DNA of 37,672 nucleotides from GCA-2786165 sp964625775 (GTDB lineage Bacteria; Pseudomonadota; Gammaproteobacteria; Legionellales; Legionellaceae), in NCBI GenBank assembly GCA_964625775.1, contig CAZVEH010000021.1, positions 1 to 37,672 of the forward strand. Direction: 5' to 3'. Position numbers and translations under genes: made by a program. Each line of letters begins with the position of its first letter. The stretch's first letter is position 1. Of the stretch, positions 33,533 to 37,672 are shown piece by piece. The notes below the pieces were generated by a model that made no database searches, was not told the origin of the DNA, and saw only the letters and a program-made list of their open reading frames with translations.

Positions 33533-34207
33533 TTATGATAAAGCATGTACTATGTGCCCAGATTTGGATTGGATAACAGCCAGAAGCTGGTGCTGTTTCA
33601 TATCCAAAAATAGGTTGTTGATACCAGATTTTTCCACATCCTTTTTAGCTGTTTGGTACTCATCTTGTGCTTGTTGTAATTGACCCATGGCATAATAAAT
33701 ATCACCACGTAATTCTGCGCGTAATGCATCATAACTGCCATCTGAGACTTGTGCCAGCTCCTGCAAGGCTGCGGGGTAGGATTTCTCATAAGCCAATACC
33801 CGAGCTAAACGCAATCGCGCGATATCAACCAAGACTTTAAATTTAGAGTGCGTCGCAACATCAAGTAATGCAATACGTGCTTTGTCATAATGGCCGGAGG
33901 TAACGTCCAGTTTGGCTTGAATCAGTCGCGCTGTATCAGCGTATACTGTGCCAGGATACTGAGTCGCCAATTGATGCACATACGATCGTGCTGATTTGTT
34001 ATCTTGGTTGGAAAAAGCCACCATCAAATGTTCATATGCATTGGATGCTTGCTCACTGACTTTCTGTCGGTGCCAATGCCAATACTTTAACCCAGACGTC
34101 GCTAACAGGACAAGACTTAATGCAATGATGACGATGCGGTGGTACCGCTTCCACCATTTTTTCAGTAATTCAATTTGTTCGGTTTCGGTTAGGTAAACGG
34201 AAGACAT
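33533..34207 (-). CDS. yfgM: YfgM family tetratricopeptide protein, ancillary SecYEG subunit
   Basis: This is a 224-residue protein with a short cytosolic N-terminus (TETEQIELLKKWWKRYHR), a single transmembrane helix at about residues 23-42, and a periplasmic TPR-like domain (SYVHQLATQYPGTVYADTARLIQAKL, HYDKARIALLDVA, SYPAALQELAQV, QLQQAQDEYQTAK). In E. coli YfgM associates with SecYEG and PpiD and helps hand over secreted proteins. The position between hisS and bamB is the conserved one. It overlaps the end of hisS by 19 bases, and a strong GAGGAG ribosome site precedes the ATG. Length is normal (E. coli 206). Confidence 0.92.
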   Translation of the reverse strand: MSSVYLTETEQIELLKKWWKRYHRIVIIALSLVLLATSGLKYWHWHRQKVSEQASNAYEHLMVAFSNQDNKSARSYVHQLATQYPGTVYADTARLIQAKLDVTSGHYDKARIALLDVATHSKFKVLVDIARLRLARVLAYEKSYPAALQELAQVSDGSYDALRAELRGDIYYAMGQLQQAQDEYQTAKKDVEKSGINNLFLDMKQHQLLAVIQSKSGHIVHALS

Positions 34208-35523
34208 TTTTTCTCCTCACTCAATACACCAGGAATGAGAGACCATTCTTGGTCAAACGCCATTTTCATGGCTTGTTTCAACATGCTTTGCTGGACCATT
34301 TTTTGTTCGCCCAGTTGACGCAAATCTTTGATGCTGATGGTTTGTTCTTGAATTTCTTGTTCGCCAAGGATCAAAGCAAAACGAGCACCACTTTTATCTG
34401 CTTGCTTGAACTGTGATTTCATTCGCCCTTGACCAAGATAGACCACCACATCATAGTCACAGTCTTGACGCAATTGCTCTGCAAGAGCCAAAGCCTGAGA
34501 CACATACTGTTCACCGTCAGTGATCATAAATACACTGGCTTGGTGTGCATCAGGCGCTGCAATTCCTAAGTTTTCCATCAATAAAAGCAAACGCTCTACG
34601 CCTAAACCAAAGCCAACAGCCGGCGTAGGTTGTCCACCCAATTGCTCGACCAATACGTCATAGCGACCACCTGCACATACAGCTGCTTGCGCCCCCAAAC
34701 GATCAGATACCCATTCAAACACAGTGTGTCCGTAGTAATCCAAACCACGCACTAAGGTCGGGTTAATATGGTAGGAAATGCCTAAAGCATCCAGCCCTGC
34801 CGTGAGCTCTGCAAAATGCTGTCGACTCGCATCGCCTAAACTATCCATCAACTTTGGAGCCGCTGCGATCATATCAGCCAGCGCTGGGTTTTTGCTATCT
34901 AAAATTCGGATGGGACTTCGTTGTAGCCGTCGCTTACAATCCTCATCTAAGATGTCCTGATATTGCGAGAAATAATCAATCAAGGTTTGTCGGTAAGCTT
35001 GTCGTTCTTCCAATACACCCAGGGTGTTGATCTGCAATTGCAGCCCATCTCGAATCCCCAAGGCTGCCCATAGGCGTTGGCATATCAAGATCAATTCTAA
35101 CTCAACCCCTACACCCGAAAAACCCAGTGCTTCGACACCGAATTGATGAAACTGACGATATCGGCCTTTCTGCGGCTTTTCGTACCGAAACATCGGCCCC
35201 GCATACCAAAGTTTTTGCTGTTGGTTATGAAGTAGACCATGTTCGAGGCAAGCTCGGATACACCCTGCTGTGCCTTCTGGTCGCATGCTCATGGATTCTT
35301 GATTCAAATCCAAAAAAGTATACATTTCTTTTTCAACAATATCAGTCAAATCACCAATGGTGCGTTTGAACAACGATGTGGACTCCAGGATAGGAAACCG
35401 AATTTCCTGATAGCCATACGCCCTCATACATCGAGCAAAAGTTTGTTCCAAATTATGCCACTTAGGCGCATCATTGGGCAATATGTCATTCATCCCACGA
35501 ATGGCTTGAATGCGATCCCTCAC
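34189..35523 (-). CDS. hisS: Histidyl-tRNA synthetase
   Basis: This 444-residue class II synthetase charges tRNA-His. It shows IRGMNDILP at the N-terminus, RPEGTAGCIRACLEHGL, motif 2 MFRYEKPQKGRYRQFHQFGVEALG, the histidine-specific LVRGLDYYGHTVFEW, and motif 3 AVGFGLGVERLLLL. A C-terminal anticodon-binding domain follows, with YLGQGRMKSQFKQADKSGARFALILGEQE. The start codon is GTG at 35523, with AGGAG seven bases upstream, and it overlaps the rodZ stop by four bases. In most gammaproteobacteria ispG sits between rodZ and hisS, and here it is missing. The C-terminal tail is about 20 residues longer than E. coli HisS (424). Confidence 0.97.
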   Translation of the reverse strand: MRDRIQAIRGMNDILPNDAPKWHNLEQTFARCMRAYGYQEIRFPILESTSLFKRTIGDLTDIVEKEMYTFLDLNQESMSMRPEGTAGCIRACLEHGLLHNQQQKLWYAGPMFRYEKPQKGRYRQFHQFGVEALGFSGVGVELELILICQRLWAALGIRDGLQLQINTLGVLEERQAYRQTLIDYFSQYQDILDEDCKRRLQRSPIRILDSKNPALADMIAAAPKLMDSLGDASRQHFAELTAGLDALGISYHINPTLVRGLDYYGHTVFEWVSDRLGAQAAVCAGGRYDVLVEQLGGQPTPAVGFGLGVERLLLLMENLGIAAPDAHQASVFMITDGEQYVSQALALAEQLRQDCDYDVVVYLGQGRMKSQFKQADKSGARFALILGEQEIQEQTISIKDLRQLGEQKMVQQSMLKQAMKMAFDQEWSLIPGVLSEEKKCLPFT

Positions 35524-36080
35524 TCTGCATCTCCTGATGCGGCTTGCTGACCTGCTGACGATAATAATGAACGCATTTTGGAAAGATCAGTTAAGCGAAT
35601 ATCTTTTTGCGTTTGGTTAAGCGAAACCTCCGCATGCTCCAATGAAGTGGGCAGCATAGGCTCATTGTTTTTACTAGACTCCCACCACATGCCTACTGCG
35701 ATCAAGACGCCTAAGCTGAATAAAATAGTGACCCAACGAACAGCGTGTTCTGCTTTGTTACTTTGTCTACGACTCTGCCATAAGGCTTTGTCAGGTTTTC
35801 TTTCTTCGGAATATATAGAATTGAATGTGGCTAATAAAGGATCAGATGGCACACCCAGCAATTTGGCGTAAGCACGTAAATATCCTTTGATGAACACAGG
35901 TTGAGGCATATTGACATAATCGTCTGCTTCTAATAATTCAATGATGCGTACTCTCAAATGCAATTTGCCAGCAACATATTCTTGTGAATAATCGCGCAAA
36001 ACACGCTGTGCAGCTAATTGCGCACCCGGCTTTTCTAGAGCAACCTGCTCTTGTTCATCTATGGTACCCGTCATACTCAT
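35520..36080 (-). CDS. rodZ: RodZ-like cytoskeletal protein, short form
   Basis: This is a 186-residue protein with an N-terminal Cro/C1-like helix-turn-helix (AAQRVLRDYSQEYVAGKLHLRVRIIELLEADDY), the RodZ hallmark MPQPVFIKGYLRAYAKLLGV, a basic juxtamembrane stretch, and one transmembrane helix (WVTILFSLGVLIAVGMWW). RodZ links MreB to the cell-wall machinery in rod-shaped bacteria. The C-terminal periplasmic beta domain (DUF4115) of typical RodZ, which brings the family to over 300 residues, is absent, leaving only a 50-residue tail. The frame opens to 36125, but GGAG ten bases before the ATG at 36080 supports the later start. It heads the hisS-yfgM-bamB-der operon and faces mlaA. Confidence 0.85.
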   Translation of the reverse strand: MSMTGTIDEQEQVALEKPGAQLAAQRVLRDYSQEYVAGKLHLRVRIIELLEADDYVNMPQPVFIKGYLRAYAKLLGVPSDPLLATFNSIYSEERKPDKALWQSRRQSNKAEHAVRWVTILFSLGVLIAVGMWWESSKNNEPMLPTSLEHAEVSLNQTQKDIRLTDLSKMRSLLSSAGQQAASGDAE

Positions 36081-36287
36081 TCTATCTATTCTCCAAATCA
36101 TTGCATGTGATTTTGTGTTTGGCATTCAACCAAAGCAGATTTTCATTTATTGGTCGTTATTATCCCTCGAACCACATATTATAGCAACCTGGGTACCTTA
36201 GACTAAAAGAATTTATTTTGACCCCATAGGCAAAGTCCTTTTTCACATGTAAGATGAAGATCTCCGGCATCCACATGAATAGCGTAC

Positions 36288-37103
36288 ATGCGTTTAACCT
36301 TATATCTGATCATTGTTCTCACAACACTCAATCTACAGGGGTGTTTACATCGTGGACCAAACCCCGATGATCCTTACGAGTCTATCAATCGTGAAATTTT
36401 TAAATTCAATATGGCGTTCGATGCAACCGTTCTGAAACCACCCGCAAAACTGTATGCCGCAGTTTTACCGGATCCTATCCGCGCAGGAATCAATAATTTT
36501 TATACCAATATCAATATGATACCTACCGTAGTCAATGACCTACTCCAAGCCGATTTTCCTCATGCATTAAAAGACACTTGGCGTTTTATTGCCAATACCA
36601 CTTTCGGCATTGGCGGTATTTTTGATCCAGCCACTGGTTTTGGGCTACCTCTACGCAGTAATGATTTAGGATTAACATTCGCCATTTGGGGTGATAAAAA
36701 CTCCCCGTATATCATGATCCCCTTTTTGGGCCCAAGTACCATCCGAGATGGCATGGGCTTGATGTTTGATTATACGTTTTTTACACCTTATCCCTATATT
36801 CGTAACAATGCTTTGATCTATAGCCTTCTTGCAGAGCGCTACGTTGATCTACGAGCACAAATGCTCGACAACGATCGCTTACTGAGTGAAGCTTTAGACA
36901 AATACACTTTTGTACGAGATGCTTATCTGCAACATCGACGTTACCTGATCAAAGGTGAAGACAGTCCCCAAGACAGCGGTTCACTGTACGTCGACGATGA
37001 GGGAGAAGAGAAACCCAATCCACTGCCGAAACCTGATTCCAAGTCAGATTTTCCTCTGACCACGGCGCACAGAAATTATATTCCATCAATTGCCACATCG
37101 TAG
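36288..37103 (+). CDS. mlaA: MlaA (VacJ) family lipoprotein
   Basis: This is a 271-residue outer-membrane lipoprotein with lipobox LQGC and Cys19. The family core follows: DPYESINREIFKFNMAFD, VNDLLQADF, TWRFIANTTFGIGGIFDPATGFGL, FAIWG and the conserved YIMIPFLGPSTIRDGMG. MlaA removes mislocalised phospholipids from the outer leaflet and passes them to MlaC for retrograde transport. Other mla genes are not in the window, as is common. The C-terminus carries an acidic, proline-rich tail of about 55 residues (DDEGEEKPNPLPKPDSKSD) beyond the core. The ribosome site is weak. The rodZ start is about 200 bases away in the other direction, so the gap holds divergent promoters. Confidence 0.94.
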   Translation: MRLTLYLIIVLTTLNLQGCLHRGPNPDDPYESINREIFKFNMAFDATVLKPPAKLYAAVLPDPIRAGINNFYTNINMIPTVVNDLLQADFPHALKDTWRFIANTTFGIGGIFDPATGFGLPLRSNDLGLTFAIWGDKNSPYIMIPFLGPSTIRDGMGLMFDYTFFTPYPYIRNNALIYSLLAERYVDLRAQMLDNDRLLSEALDKYTFVRDAYLQHRRYLIKGEDSPQDSGSLYVDDEGEEKPNPLPKPDSKSDFPLTTAHRNYIPSIATS

Positions 37104-37113
37104 GGCTCAACAA

Positions 37114-37153
37114 CAGGACTTAACAAAGAGATCGAGGTTTTGCGTAAGTCCTG
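37114..37153. repeat. Hairpin resembling an insertion-sequence end
   Basis: CAGGACTTA (37114-37122) pairs with TAAGTCCTG (37145-37153) around a 22-base loop that recurs inverted at 22741-22762. It starts 11 bases after mlaA and ends about 115 bases before the transposase stop, so it may be the surviving IS end. It could also act as the mlaA transcript end. Confidence 0.45.
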
Positions 37154-37267
37154 ATAAAGATTCATCAGAATGTTCTGAGGTTTGCTGCAGGGAAACCGCA
37201 TGTGTGTCTATAAATGACTCAAATAGCCGCCGTCCCGCGCTTTATGCCTGAGAGATCCTCACAAAAA

Positions 37268-37619
37268 TTAACCATAGTGCTGGGTCTCCTGCTGGGCCTG
37301 CAAAGGACACTGATTAAACACTTCCAATATGTGTTTAAACTTGTCCTGAGTCATATGAATTTTTTTATGAAAAGCTCGTCTCCCCAAAAAAACAGTAGAT
37401 AGAGCCGAACTGAATTTGGCGGAATGGGCTTGAAAATCAGCAGCTTTACCAATTGATTTAATATAAAGACCTGCCAGCCATGCAGCAAATGTAGCAATGG
37501 CCCCGATCAAAAGTAAAATATTCATGCGTGAAGAGGATTTTGTCAGACTTTTTTTAAGACCTAGGCCATATTGCGGGCATTTTGTATCTCTAATATTTTC
37601 TTCAATTCTCATTCTTTGT
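37268..37619 (-). pseudogene. C-terminal fragment of an IS4-family transposase
   Basis: The fragment reads RMRIEENIRDTK near its start, matching the C-terminal R-(3)-E-(6)-K part of the IS4-family Y-R-E-K signature that supplies the catalytic glutamate. A basic stretch (GLGLKKSLTKSSSRM), a hydrophobic segment (NILLLIGAIATFAAWLAGLY) and a basic tail (LGRRAFHKK) follow, as in IS4 transposases. The earlier DDE domain is missing. The coding frame runs into the dispersed repeat (37620-37672) exactly where the signature tyrosine should be, so the gene is truncated and surely inactive. Reading continues open through the repeat to the window edge by chance. Confidence 0.75.
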
Positions 37620-37672
37620 GTAACTCCCCACGTCATCCCGAGCGCAGCGAGGGATCTCCTGTCGTGTGGCAC
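37620..37672. repeat. Dispersed palindromic repeat, right copy, inverted relative to the left end
   Basis: This is the reverse complement of bases 2-54 with one mismatch. It lies flush against the truncated transposase, so the element has either inserted into the IS or been joined to it by recombination. Confidence 0.8.

Overview
The window looks like chromosomal DNA of a moderately AT-rich gammaproteobacterium, most likely an intracellular or host-associated member of the Legionellales. That placement is inference. It rests on an IcmL/DotI-like secreted protein, an ARM-repeat protein and an alpha/beta-hydrolase-like protein that both resemble type IVB effectors, a SulP transporter fused to a beta-carbonic anhydrase, and the gene pairs pcm-tolC and sdhE-ygfX facing ygfZ. 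Most of the window is ordinary core genome. The accessory signals are dispersed palindromic repeats, transposase and toxin-gene relics, and a few lineage-specific proteins.

Layout. 1-983: a dispersed repeat, then two orphan small genes, one membrane and one secreted. 1051-3158 (-): an ABC-F ATPase (YbiT type) translationally coupled to ychJ. 3303-5656 (-): fis with a strong intrinsic terminator, and htpG behind a sigma-32-like heat-shock promoter. 5870-6143 (-): decayed C-terminus of a HipA-type kinase. 6173-7849 (-): an MFS transporter with a possible Fur box. 7941-9520 (-): dus, sdhE and ygfX overlapping, divergent from ygfZ (9547-10512, +) with only 26 bp between start codons. 10547-14780 (-): a tight operon of SDR oxidoreductase, OPT transporter, kdsB and a histidine-phosphatase-like protein. 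14886-15521 (+): IcmL-like secreted protein. 15600-18032 (-): an 810-residue ARM-repeat protein with a near-identical 85-residue (255-bp) supra-repeat. 18171-20480 (-): ettA and a lipoprotein L,D-transpeptidase, divergent from pcm-tolC (20594-22729, +). 22730-23452: about 720 bp without a gene, holding a palindromic repeat and a possible IS-end relic. 23453-29551 (+): ttcA, SulP-carbonic anhydrase fusion, proS and a second MFS transporter, all overlapping or closely spaced. 29688-30641 (+): alpha/beta-hydrolase-like orphan, followed by a gene relic. 30959-36080 (-): the conserved cluster rodZ-hisS-yfgM-bamB-der, here without ispG. 36288-37103 (+): mlaA. 37268-37619 (-): C-terminal fragment of an IS4-type transposase, cut by a second copy of the repeat that begins the window, in inverted orientation.

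Functional themes are envelope biogenesis (bamB, mlaA, rodZ, L,D-transpeptidase, kdsB, tolC, yfgM), translation and tRNA modification (proS, hisS, ttcA, dus, two ABC-F factors, der), protein quality control (htpG, pcm) and flavin/Fe-S maturation (sdhE, ygfZ). I do not see a complete new multi-gene system. The best leads are the ARM-repeat protein, the hydrolase-like orphan, the soluble IcmL-like protein and the repeat/IS relics at the edges.
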